From the NCBI RefSeq assembly GCF_050033475.1, contig NZ_CP188320.1, forward strand, positions 124,001-188,000: a DNA stretch of 64,000 bases. The letters are read 5' to 3'. Made by a program: the position numbers and the translations under genes. This DNA comes from Cetobacterium sp050033475 (GTDB lineage Bacteria > Fusobacteriota > Fusobacteriia > Fusobacteriales > Fusobacteriaceae). Shown here one piece after another: positions 1-7,748 of this stretch; positions within the stretch are counted from its first letter, which is position 1, and the number at the start of each line of letters is the position of its first letter. The notes below the pieces were generated by a model. The model was not told the DNA's origin. It made no database searches and saw only the letters and a program-made list of their open reading frames with translations.

Positions 1-272
1 CATTTCAATATGGAGCAATTTCTCCTATGTTAAATAAAAAAGGTAAGGATGTTTGGTTAAAGGCTTTGAAGATTGATTTTCTTTCTTTAACAGCTTGGCA
101 AATAGGAATGTATGGTTGGATGGGATTTGCAACATTTTATTTATTTGGAAGATTTACTCCCTTTGATATGGAGTTTTGGTTTATGATGCAAATTGCAATG
201 TGTTGTGGATTTATAACATCTTATCCAATGAATTGGATTTTAGTAAAATTAGGAATAAAAATGGGAATGTAA
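1..272 (+). CDS. DUF4396-type membrane protein, 3' part
   Basis: The reading frame is open to the left edge (F-Q-Y-G-A-I-S-P precedes the first Met at 27), so the gene begins outside the window and 27 is not the true start. About 89 residues remain, with two hydrophobic segments and the ending FWFMMQIAMCCGFITSYPMNWILVK. The F-Q-Y-A-I-x-P-M context and the 'TSYPMNW' stretch resemble the DUF4396 family, small membrane proteins of unknown function, often next to metal or copper genes. The family call is from memory of its motifs. The gene converges on the pilus operon and shares a terminator with it. Confidence 0.6.
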   Translation, partial: FQYGAISPMLNKKGKDVWLKALKIDFLSLTAWQIGMYGWMGFATFYLFGRFTPFDMEFWFMMQIAMCCGFITSYPMNWILVKLGIKMGM

Positions 273-273
273 A

Positions 274-307
274 AATAAGGAGGGATTCAATTGAATCCCT
301 CCTTATT
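274..307. terminator. Bidirectional hairpin terminator between the DUF4396 gene and the pilus operon
   Basis: A perfect 34-nt inverted repeat (AATAAGGAGGGATTC, AATT, and its complement). Its inner part contains the stop codon of the leftward pilin gene (287-289), so the terminator overlaps the end of that gene. It probably stops transcription from both sides. Confidence 0.75.
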
Positions 308-796
308 CCATGTTATTGTTAAAGAATTTGTTTTTTGATAGAGTTCATTTTGTAAATTTTGTATATTATTTGGAGAATTAATTCTATGAACAATTGTATT
401 TTTTATTCTAGTTCCATCTGGATTTGCAATTTTATCTTTTTTCAGTTCGTAGGCCGTTTCAATATTATTTGTATTTCTTTCAATGGTTGTTTCCCAAGAA
501 TCTAAATTTAAATCTAAGGAACCATCACTGATATTTTTAAAACTTTTATTAACTTTATTTCCCCTTTGTACAAAAAAATCTATTGCTTCTTCTTGAGTTC
601 CAGAAAAGGTTTCATCTAAGGTATGGGTTAATTGAAAGGAATTTCGTTGTTTTCCTTGGTTATCAATAATAGTTAAAATATCCGACTCAGCAATAACTGT
701 TGCAGTAACAGTTATATCAATAGTTGCTGTGGAGGACTGTCCATAAAGGCTTTGTAGAAATAAAAGAAAGATAGTAATATAAAAAAAAGGTTTCAT
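287..796 (-). CDS. Fimbrial major-subunit-like protein (second pilin), last gene of the chaperone-usher operon
   Basis: 169 aa with a signal peptide (residues 1-19, ending LYGQ-S) and then a donor-strand-like segment rich in alternating T/V (TATIDITVTATVIAESDILTI). This layout matches CS1/CFA-I (alpha-fimbria) pilins, in which a short N-terminal beta-strand is followed by an 'xDLLQxDG'-like stretch; here it is 'ILTIIDNQGKQRNSFQLTHTL'. It resembles the pilin at 7030-7515 ('ITNIDGIPKNSLDYTHIL'), so the operon is bounded by two pilin-like genes. The start is supported by a GGATGTGATATT ribosome site. It may be an alternative major subunit or the shaft partner of the adjacent chaperone. No cysteines are seen. 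Confidence 0.65.
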   Translation of the reverse strand: MKPFFYITIFLLFLQSLYGQSSTATIDITVTATVIAESDILTIIDNQGKQRNSFQLTHTLDETFSGTQEEAIDFFVQRGNKVNKSFKNISDGSLDLNLDSWETTIERNTNNIETAYELKKDKIANPDGTRIKNTIVHRINSPNNIQNLQNELYQKTNSLTITWNKEGFN

Positions 797-879
797 AATA
801 TCACATCCTAGAATTTATTTCCCCCTTTTTAAAAGTTTTAGAAATATTCTAGAGGATTATTAAAAAACCTTTTTTTATT

Positions 880-1599
880 TTAAAGCTTTATTGTTTGTAA
901 AAGATTTCTATCAAGGGTTTCTTTAACTTCAATTTTCCAAACATCTCCCTTTTTCTTAAATTGTTCTAAGGGTATATCAAAGGATTTTGTTTGTAGAGCA
1001 GGAAGAACACCACCATATATTGTGGCTCTTTCTCCACGATTTCCAGTTACTTCAATCATGTATCTTACAAATCTTTTTTCAGTTCGATTATTTATAAAAC
1101 CTTTGAAATGAACTTTTCCATCCTTTTCATAGAATTCATATTTTTCTAATTTTAATTTAGCCGGAAGATCTCCTACCCATCCAAGCATTTCAATATGCAT
1201 ATTAATTCCAACGGTTGTTCCTGTTGTTATAGCTCCCTCTTTTCCTTCTACAATTCCTGGGACAGTTACACTATTTACAGCAAGATAAAAACTATAATCA
1301 CCAATTTTTGCATCTTTAGGGGATTTAGCGTAGAGTTTTAATTTTTTACTTTCTCCATTTTTTATGGTCATAAATTTTGGTTCAAATTCAATCCATTTAT
1401 CCATGGATTTTTCTGGATTTCTTCCTGGAAGTATGGCAAAACGATAACGGATTGTTTTACCGGTTTTATTTTCAAAGGTATATTCTTGAAATCCTCCATC
1501 TCCATCTATTCTTTTTCCAAAACCATCGGGACTTATATGAAAAGAATAGGCAAGTATATTTATAAAAAATAGTAGTAATAGTATGTAAAGTTTTTTCAT
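880..1599 (-). CDS. Periplasmic pilus-assembly chaperone (second copy)
   Basis: 239 aa: signal peptide (1-19) and a two-domain immunoglobulin-like body. The start of domain 1 ('FHISPDGFGKRIDGDGGFQEYTFENKTGKTIRYRF') and the pattern 'KFMTIKNGESKKLKLYAKSPKDAKIGDYSFYLAV' are typical of alpha-fimbria (CooB/CblB-like) chaperones, which cap pilins by donor-strand complementation in the periplasm. It is clearly paralogous to the chaperone at 6269-6961 (both have 'DKRIDxxGxFQEYTxEN'). The gene touches its neighbour (stop of 1599-2741 next to its start) and lies between the putative tip protein and the second pilin, so it may serve one of those. Confidence 0.75.
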   Translation of the reverse strand: MKKLYILLLLFFINILAYSFHISPDGFGKRIDGDGGFQEYTFENKTGKTIRYRFAILPGRNPEKSMDKWIEFEPKFMTIKNGESKKLKLYAKSPKDAKIGDYSFYLAVNSVTVPGIVEGKEGAITTGTTVGINMHIEMLGWVGDLPAKLKLEKYEFYEKDGKVHFKGFINNRTEKRFVRYMIEVTGNRGERATIYGGVLPALQTKSFDIPLEQFKKKGDVWKIEVKETLDRNLLQTIKL

Positions 1600-2741
1600 T
1601 AGAATTTTCCTCCTTGATTAGAATCTATAAGCAAAATATTTAAATAAGCACTACCATTATATTCTCCTATGGCCCCAGGTTGTAAACTAATTTTAGCTGG
1701 AAGTTTAAAAAAATTATTTTCTTTTATAGGAGTTTCTAAAGTTACTTTTAATAAATTTGTACCATTTGATAAATTTATATCTTTATTGACGTAATCTATA
1801 AAAATAGTTTTATTAGTATTATAAAATGCAATTGAACCAAAGGCCTCACCTTGAACATTTCCTTGGGAATCAATATTTAAAGTTCCAAAATCAATATTCT
1901 CAAGCAAATATTCTAATGAATCATCTCCCTCTGTAAACCCTCTCATTTCAATAACTCCAGGAATTTTATAAGTATTATCATTATTTTCATAATAAATTTT
2001 AAAAGTATTATTACCTAGATTTTTAGAAATTTCTCCTTCTAGGTAGAATAGATCATTAAAATTATTTGTAATTTTAAATGTAGCAACAATAGTACCACTA
2101 TTATGGATAATGGAAATAGTTTTGTTGTTATCACTTAATTTGAATTGGTATGATGAATTATTAGAAATTCCATCTACAAATATTCCCTTAGTTGGAAAAT
2201 CATCTTTTGAAAATTTAATAATTTTAGCAAATCCAAGTCCTGATATAAATTGTAAATAACCATTATCAGGATAACCTTGAAATAAAATTTCATTATTATG
2301 TTTAGGAATTAGAAGAAGAATTTTTGTATATAAATCTTCTTCTGGAATTATTTTTATAGAATAAATATTTTTAATATTAGTTTTATCACTATGGATTAAA
2401 TAGATTTTATCTTTATGATTTTTATTGAATGGGAAAAAATAAAAGTCATGATTTTCCTTAGGATTACTTTTAAAATTTAATTTTGTAAAATTTTTAAGAT
2501 CGTAATTTATAAAAAGAAAATCTTCTTTTTCTACTTTTTCGATATTAATTTTTTTTATTAAAATTTCTCCTGTTGAAAAATTAAAAGCTCCCTCTATTTC
2601 TTTAATATTTATTTTAGTAACTTCAATATTCATTTCCGCAGGTTTATATTTTTTAGGAGCTATAATGGAATCTGAATTTCCAAATAAAGTAATGGATAAA
2701 CTTAAAAATAGAATTAGAAATTTTTTTATCATCTCTATCAT
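1599..2741 (-). CDS. Putative fimbrial tip adhesin / minor subunit
   Basis: 380 aa with an N-terminal signal peptide (KKFLILFLSLSITLFGNS) and a beta-rich Asn/Lys-rich body. No cysteines or known domain were recognised. Size, signal peptide and place in the operon fit the CooD/CblD-type tip protein of alpha-fimbriae, which is roughly 360 aa. The ATG overlaps the upstream stop as ATGA, so translation is probably coupled; a second in-frame ATG nine bases further in (2732) is better spaced from AAGGAG and could be the true start. Function is inferred from position. Confidence 0.5.
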   Translation of the reverse strand: MIEMIKKFLILFLSLSITLFGNSDSIIAPKKYKPAEMNIEVTKINIKEIEGAFNFSTGEILIKKINIEKVEKEDFLFINYDLKNFTKLNFKSNPKENHDFYFFPFNKNHKDKIYLIHSDKTNIKNIYSIKIIPEEDLYTKILLLIPKHNNEILFQGYPDNGYLQFISGLGFAKIIKFSKDDFPTKGIFVDGISNNSSYQFKLSDNNKTISIIHNSGTIVATFKITNNFNDLFYLEGEISKNLGNNTFKIYYENNDNTYKIPGVIEMRGFTEGDDSLEYLLENIDFGTLNIDSQGNVQGEAFGSIAFYNTNKTIFIDYVNKDINLSNGTNLLKVTLETPIKENNFFKLPAKISLQPGAIGEYNGSAYLNILLIDSNQGGKF

Positions 2742-3166
2742 AGCTCCTTAGAATATATGGAAAAATTAATAGGAAAATATCCTATGTAGGATCCTTCATT
2801 TATATCTGCTCTAGGATGTTTATTTAACTCATGCTTATTGAGAATTCCATATATTTTAATAAAATGTTTAGTATCTTTTAAAATTAATTTATTATTATTA
2901 TTTTCAAAAACAATTTTTTCTATTTTTAACCATCTTTTTTTATTGGTCATTAAGCCATAGGGTGGAATATTGAAAATAATAAGTTTACCTATGTCTTCCT
3001 GGGAACAGGAAACTTCTAAAAGGCCTTGGGCAATCACATAACCATTTTTATCTAATCCTCCTCTTCTAATTTCTTTAAATTTTAAAGAATCCCGAAGATT
3101 AATTTCTACTTCTCCATGGAGAAGGGAGGTGAAAAATATAAAAAAGAAAAATATTTTTTTTAACAT
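2738..3166 (-). CDS. Small secreted fimbrial operon protein
   Basis: 142 aa with a clear signal peptide (MLKKIFFFFIFFTSLLHG) and a beta-rich mature part starting EVEINLRDSLKFKEI. I do not recognise the family. It is translationally linked on both sides (ATGA with the downstream gene; start next to the stop of 3166-3651). It has one Cys (EVSCSQED) and so no internal disulfide. It is probably a minor pilin, pilus initiator or usher accessory; the role is inferred from context only. Confidence 0.45.
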   Translation of the reverse strand: MLKKIFFFFIFFTSLLHGEVEINLRDSLKFKEIRRGGLDKNGYVIAQGLLEVSCSQEDIGKLIIFNIPPYGLMTNKKRWLKIEKIVFENNNNKLILKDTKHFIKIYGILNKHELNKHPRADINEGSYIGYFPINFSIYSKEL

Positions 3167-3651
3167 TAATCATCCACCTCCACAGTAATATAAATTTTCT
3201 TTTTATGGGTTCCCTCTTGAGAAATATTTTTCCCTGTTATTTTTACATAGTTATCAGAAATTTTTTGTTTATTTAAATTTTTAGAATAAAAAATTTCTGT
3301 ATCGACTGTACCATCCTTATCAATATCAATTTTAGTTTCAGAAAAATGAAGTTTATAATTTTTATTGGGCTCAGGAATTTTATTAAATTCTATATCGAAG
3401 GGAATTTCTAAATCTTCCTCTTCAATAATAAGAGCCTTTATATCAATATCTGAAACAATTTCTAAAGGAACAATAACATCACATTGAAGTTTAACCATGA
3501 GAGAAGAATTTTTTTCCAATTTTCTTTTCACAATTCCTTCATCTTTTTTTTCCTCATATTCAATTGGAGTTGCAGGAATAAGAGGAATTAAAGGCATTTC
3601 ACTGAAACTTTTATTAAAAATAAATAGACTGAGTAAAATAAATTTAATCAT
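3166..3651 (-). CDS. Small secreted fimbrial operon protein
   Basis: 161 aa: signal peptide (MIKFILLSLFIFNKSFSE), a short Pro-rich segment (MPLIPLIPATPIEYEEK) and a beta-rich domain with 'DIDKDGTVDTEIFYSKN', a calcium-loop-like D-x-D-x-D-G. The end 'HKKKIYITVEVDD' resembles a pilin final strand. The start overlaps the usher stop by 8 nt. A minor subunit is likely; no family was recognised. Confidence 0.45.
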   Translation of the reverse strand: MIKFILLSLFIFNKSFSEMPLIPLIPATPIEYEEKKDEGIVKRKLEKNSSLMVKLQCDVIVPLEIVSDIDIKALIIEEEDLEIPFDIEFNKIPEPNKNYKLHFSETKIDIDKDGTVDTEIFYSKNLNKQKISDNYVKITGKNISQEGTHKKKIYITVEVDD

Positions 3652-6247
3652 CTTTTTTTTCCTCCTTTGAATAGAGAGTAATTTTATTATTTATCATCTG
3701 AGTATCAATAGTCATATTTTTAGATTTTCTATCTATATATTTTAATTTTAAAGGGATAGTTAATCCATGAATCTTAGTATCCTTAAAGGAGATAATTTCT
3801 AGAATATATTCTCCTGTATTTAATCCGCTTAGGTCATAATAACCAAATTGATCAGGTAAAGTTGCATTTAAGGTTTCACCATGGGAATCTTTAATTCTTA
3901 CAACTATTCCATCATAGAAATCGCTGGCTTCATCTTCGGATAGATTTGGAACTTGTAAATTTCCAGAGATTGTAAATAATGGTTTTATAGGGATATTTAC
4001 AAGAATATCTCCACCTTTTTTTCCCTTAAGAGAAAATGTACTATTAACAATATCATAGCCAGGAAGCTGAACCTTAGGAGTAAAGGAATAAAGGATATCA
4101 TTGGGAACACCATAGAAATATGTGTCTTCATTTAATTTTGTAATTTGTTTTTCATTGTTAATTTCCACTTCTACATTACCTATTCTTTCTTCATTTTTAT
4201 CGTAAACATTATTGTTATTAGCATCTAGGAAAGTAACTACTTTTACCCTAGAAGTATCCATAGAATCCAAAGGTTTTCTAATATTCTTTAAATCTACAAT
4301 TCTATTAATACCAGCTGACATTTTATAGTTATCGTTTTCCTTAGTTTCAAAATTAAAATTAAACCAGTTATCATAATCTAAGGTAAATCTAAAGGTTATT
4401 TTTTCTTTAGTTTCTTGGGAATAGGATAAATCTAATCCGTAGTCTAAACCATTTTTAGTTATTCTATTATAAAGGGATATAGTTGATTCAAAATCATTTC
4501 CCTTTTCAGAAATTGAGTTACTCCATCTAATAGAATAATCTCTATAACCTGTATAATAAAAATTTAAGGAGTAATATTTTTCATCATAAATATCCTTTTT
4601 AAAATTAAAAGTTGTTAAAATTCTATTGAAGGTATAATCAATCTCAGCTTCTAAGGAATATCCCTTAACTTTTTCTTTCTGGAAATTTTCCAGTCGTTCA
4701 TAGGTATAATCTAATCTTAGAAAATCAAAGGGATTATATTCTATTAAAAATAAATCTGTTTTATGATTTTCATAAAATTCACTGAATATTCCTTTTTCAT
4801 ATCTAAATTTAGTTTTATCAAATTTTATTTGTAATAATCCTTGGGTAGTATCAGTTTCTTCAAAAATATTTTTATTTAAAACCTTTTCATTGGATAAAAC
4901 AAAGGTATATGGATAGGTTTTAATATGGTTACTATAAACTATTTCTGCTCCAGCTCTTTCTAAATATAAATAATTATCATCATAAAGTTCAGGAGTTTTA
5001 TAATATTTTCCACCAAGGGTAAAATGATCTGTAATACCATAGAAAATTTCAGTTTCAAATATGTTTTTATTGGAAATTTTATCCTCACGGGAATACAATC
5101 TATATTGAAATTCTCCAGGATTTTGTTGATTGAAATCATCACTGGTTTTTATGATTCTAGTAATAATTTGTCCATCCTTGGTATGAATACGAAGGGTATA
5201 TTCTCTATCATTTCTTATTTCATCATTTTTAAATTCTACAAAACCACTGGATTCATTTTGAATATCAATGGTTGCCCCAAGATAAACTAATTCAACTCTA
5301 CTTCCAATGGGAACATTTTCTCTAATAATAAATTTTTTTCCCTCTTCAAAGTATCCCTTATCCTTTTCAAAAAGTATGGATTTTTCCCAATAACTATCTT
5401 CATCAGAACCAACTCTATTCATGGAAAGTTCCATAAAATGATTATGTGGTAAATTTGGATAATAGAGGGAAGTGGAGGTAAACTCCTTTTCTTTCACATC
5501 ATAGGTTGTTGTTAAATTTCCATATAGAAGAGGACCTTGATATTCTAAAAGTCCAGTCCAATCAGAATCTTTTTTTTCAAAGGTTTTATCGAAATTAAAT
5601 CTCATATATCCCAAATCAAATAATTTTTGAGAATTGGTATAATAAAAATCATTTCTAAGATTTCTACTTTCTAATTTTTCCTCTGTGGATTTTAATCCTT
5701 GACGAATTTCCTGTGGAGTGGAATATTTTGTAGACATGGAAATTTTTGTATTTTTATGATTGATATCTATGGCATTTAAAAATATGTCTGAAAAAATCTT
5801 AGAGGTAAGAAATATTTCATCCCCATCTATATAGAAATCCTCAGGTTCTATATTGGTTTTTTCAATACCTGAAATTTTTCCATTTTTAAAATTGATGGTT
5901 ACACGGTCTAGGACTCTTCCAAGGAACATTTCAATATGTTGGTCTTTATAGGTATAATTTTTAAAATTTATTTCCTTAAAAAAATAGAATAGAGGTATAT
6001 AATTTTTTTCTCCAATGATTATTAATGGAAATTTATCATCTACCCAGGTTCTATTTAAATAAAGGGAATAGTAATGTTTTTCCTGTAATTTTCCCTCTAG
6101 TTCATCTTTTAAAAATTCATAATCTTCAATGGAAATCATTTTGTTTTTATAAAGTTCTTCTAATCTTTCCATGGTAATATCTTCATTTCCATAGATTAAG
6201 GAAGAGAATAAACTTAATAGAACAAAATATTTTAAAATTTTTTTCAT
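3644..6247 (-). CDS. Outer-membrane usher, CS1/alpha-fimbria type
   Basis: 867 aa. A signal peptide (1-20) is followed by an N-terminal region with 'MERLEELYKNKMISIEDYEFLKDELEG', then a long middle region of alternating aromatic beta-strands (about 200-640) that can form the translocation barrel. The C-terminal part has a carboxypeptidase-regulatory-like fold: 'VVTFLDANNNNVYDKNEERIGNVEVEI' around 660, then 'YYDLSGLNTGEYILEI'. The length and the 'LDANNNxxxDxxE' segment match CooC/TcfC-type ushers. It would secrete and assemble the subunits encoded on either side. The family call rests on layout and motifs, not a search. Confidence 0.75.
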   Translation of the reverse strand: MKKILKYFVLLSLFSSLIYGNEDITMERLEELYKNKMISIEDYEFLKDELEGKLQEKHYYSLYLNRTWVDDKFPLIIIGEKNYIPLFYFFKEINFKNYTYKDQHIEMFLGRVLDRVTINFKNGKISGIEKTNIEPEDFYIDGDEIFLTSKIFSDIFLNAIDINHKNTKISMSTKYSTPQEIRQGLKSTEEKLESRNLRNDFYYTNSQKLFDLGYMRFNFDKTFEKKDSDWTGLLEYQGPLLYGNLTTTYDVKEKEFTSTSLYYPNLPHNHFMELSMNRVGSDEDSYWEKSILFEKDKGYFEEGKKFIIRENVPIGSRVELVYLGATIDIQNESSGFVEFKNDEIRNDREYTLRIHTKDGQIITRIIKTSDDFNQQNPGEFQYRLYSREDKISNKNIFETEIFYGITDHFTLGGKYYKTPELYDDNYLYLERAGAEIVYSNHIKTYPYTFVLSNEKVLNKNIFEETDTTQGLLQIKFDKTKFRYEKGIFSEFYENHKTDLFLIEYNPFDFLRLDYTYERLENFQKEKVKGYSLEAEIDYTFNRILTTFNFKKDIYDEKYYSLNFYYTGYRDYSIRWSNSISEKGNDFESTISLYNRITKNGLDYGLDLSYSQETKEKITFRFTLDYDNWFNFNFETKENDNYKMSAGINRIVDLKNIRKPLDSMDTSRVKVVTFLDANNNNVYDKNEERIGNVEVEINNEKQITKLNEDTYFYGVPNDILYSFTPKVQLPGYDIVNSTFSLKGKKGGDILVNIPIKPLFTISGNLQVPNLSEDEASDFYDGIVVRIKDSHGETLNATLPDQFGYYDLSGLNTGEYILEIISFKDTKIHGLTIPLKLKYIDRKSKNMTIDTQMINNKITLYSKEEKKDD

Positions 6248-6268
6248 ATCTATCTCCTCCTAAGATAT

Positions 6269-6961
6269 TTAAAGATTTATTTCATATTTAAGTTCCTTAG
6301 TTTCATAATCTAAAAATTTAATTTTATTTTTTGATAGAATTTTTTCATTGGAAGAAAAATCTAAATTTTCTAAATTTAAAGTTTCTTTGGATAAAATTCT
6401 AAGATTGCCGAGAAAATAATCATTTAAATAGATTTCATATTTTCCTCTTTTTTCTCCGATATTTTCAATGGAACCTCCTAAAATAATTTTTTGATTTTTA
6501 TTAATTAATTTAAGATTTTTAAATTTTAAATCTGAATAAATATCTCCTCCATATCCCATTAGAGAAAGTTTTAAATCTGTAAGTATTTTTATGTTGGATT
6601 TATCCTGGGATTTTTCTAAAAAAACTGGAAGTTCTCTAATTCCTAAAATTGCAAAATATTCTCCCTTTGGTATTTGACAATTAGAACTTATATGAACTTT
6701 AATGGTTCCAGATTCTCCAGGTTTTAAAGTAAGAGATTTAGGATAATAATCTATATAATCCTTCATGGATAGTTTTTTGTCCCTGTGTTCCTCTAAATAA
6801 ATTCGATACATTAAGGGGTTAGAACTATTGTTTTCAAGGGTATATTCCTGAAAGGAACCTTGGAAATCAATTCTTTTATCAAAGGATGTGGGATGGATAT
6901 TTATATAGGAAAAGGTTAAGTTAAAAATACAAAGGAAACCAATTAAAATATTTTTTATCAT
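6269..6961 (-). CDS. Periplasmic pilus-assembly chaperone (first copy)
   Basis: 230 aa: signal peptide (1-18), then 'YINIHPTSFDKRIDFQGSFQEYTLENNSSNPLMYRIYLE' and 'KSLTLKPGESGTIKVHISSNCQIPKGEYFAILGI', the conserved pieces of the alpha-fimbria chaperone N-domain. The place between pilin and usher matches the CooB-A-C gene set, though here the pilin comes first. Donor-strand delivery of the pilin to the usher in the periplasm is the expected job. Paralogue of the chaperone at 880-1599. Confidence 0.8.
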   Translation of the reverse strand: MIKNILIGFLCIFNLTFSYINIHPTSFDKRIDFQGSFQEYTLENNSSNPLMYRIYLEEHRDKKLSMKDYIDYYPKSLTLKPGESGTIKVHISSNCQIPKGEYFAILGIRELPVFLEKSQDKSNIKILTDLKLSLMGYGGDIYSDLKFKNLKLINKNQKIILGGSIENIGEKRGKYEIYLNDYFLGNLRILSKETLNLENLDFSSNEKILSKNKIKFLDYETKELKYEINL

Positions 6962-6995
6962 AGAACCTCCGAGAATTTAAATAAACTTAAATAGA

Positions 6996-7014
6996 AAAGT
7001 GACAGAGTCACTTT
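6996..7014 (-). terminator. Hairpin after the first pilin gene (probable attenuating terminator)
   Basis: Read on the minus strand, AAAGTGAC-TCT-GTCACTTT lies 16 nt past the pilin stop and is followed by TTCTATTT. A weak terminator here would leave pilin mRNA more abundant than that for chaperone and usher, as is usual in fimbrial operons. Confidence 0.55.
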
Positions 7015-7029
7015 CTAATTTAAATGTAT

Positions 7030-7515
7030 TTATGGTCTAGAACTAGTTTTATTATATGTAACAGTAAGAGTAGTAGAATTATTATATAATCCTTCAATTC
7101 TTTCAACAGTAGCTTTTTCGATACTATTAGTTAAAGTAAAATATTTAGAATCTGTACTTTTTAAAATATTTGAGAAAGTAGTTGAAATTTCCTTAGATTT
7201 ATCAGTATCATGAACAAGAATTACTCCATCATTAGCTAAATCAAAAGTTAAATGATCAGCGATAGGATAAGTATTTTGCCCACTTTTAATGTGAACTGCA
7301 AATGATTCAACAACATCACTGGCAGAAGTGGTAGTTAAAATATGAGTATAATCGAGAGAATTTTTAGGAATTCCATCAATATTAGTAATAATAAGAGAAG
7401 GAATTTCTGCACTAACTATTGCTTGGATATTGACTGGAATTTCTGTTGAAATAGGATTTTCAGCAGTATAAGATAAAGAACTTAATATAAAAAGACTAAG
7501 TAAAATTTTTTTCAT
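7030..7515 (-). CDS. Fimbrial major subunit (pilin), first gene of the chaperone-usher operon
   Basis: 161 aa with a signal peptide (MKKILLSLFILSSLSYTA). The mature start 'PVNIQAIVSAEIPSLIITNIDGIP' parallels the CS1/CFA-I pilin start (donor strand, then a 'xDLLQxDG'-like segment). The C-terminus 'TTLTVTYNKTSSRP' is a typical last beta-strand. No cysteines, as in alpha-fimbrial pilins. It has a well-formed promoter (7584-7612) and a GGAGGTTTATCT ribosome site, and is followed by a hairpin, all consistent with the most abundant product of the operon. Confidence 0.65.
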   Translation of the reverse strand: MKKILLSLFILSSLSYTAENPISTEIPVNIQAIVSAEIPSLIITNIDGIPKNSLDYTHILTTTSASDVVESFAVHIKSGQNTYPIADHLTFDLANDGVILVHDTDKSKEISTTFSNILKSTDSKYFTLTNSIEKATVERIEGLYNNSTTLTVTYNKTSSRP

Positions 7516-7583
7516 AGATAAACCTCCAAATTTTAATTTTGTTATTACACAAAAAAAGTATAGTAATATAACCCCGCAGAATC

Positions 7584-7612
7584 ATTATAGAGATATAATA
7601 AAAAATTAGCAA
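7584..7612 (-). promoter_or_regulatory. Promoter of the pilus operon
   Basis: On the minus strand, TTGCTA, 17 nt, TATAAT. It lies about 70 nt upstream of the pilin start and back to back with the regulator promoter, so a regulator bound between them could act on both. Confidence 0.55.
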
Positions 7613-7666
7613 TTTGAAAAAAATTATTATAAATTAATAAAAAATTGCAATATAATTAAACCTAAT

Positions 7667-7695
7667 TTGTGTTTTTTTAACATTTGTATTATAAT
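7667..7695 (+). promoter_or_regulatory. Promoter of the first regulator gene
   Basis: TTGTGT, 17 nt, TATAAT, about 54 nt before the regulator start. The tandem repeat at 7705-7736 would lie at and just after the transcription start. Confidence 0.5.
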
Positions 7696-7704
7696 TAATA
7701 CAGA

Positions 7705-7736
7705 GATGTAGTTATATGAAGATGTAGATATATGAA
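7705..7736 (+). repeat. Tandem 16-bp repeat in the regulator leader
   Basis: GATGTAGTTATATGAA is followed at once by GATGTAGATATATGAA (15 of 16 identical), directly before the GGGGGAG ribosome site. Its position suggests an operator or an RNA-level control site of the regulator; this is inference. Confidence 0.55.
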
Positions 7737-7748
7737 AGGGGGAGAAAT

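Noticed and set aside
287..289. UGA reassigned to an amino acid in this organism
   Set aside because: Ordinary genes here end in UGA (for example the pilin stop at 287-289 and the glycosyltransferase stop at 47347-47349), so UGA is a normal stop outside the SECIS contexts.
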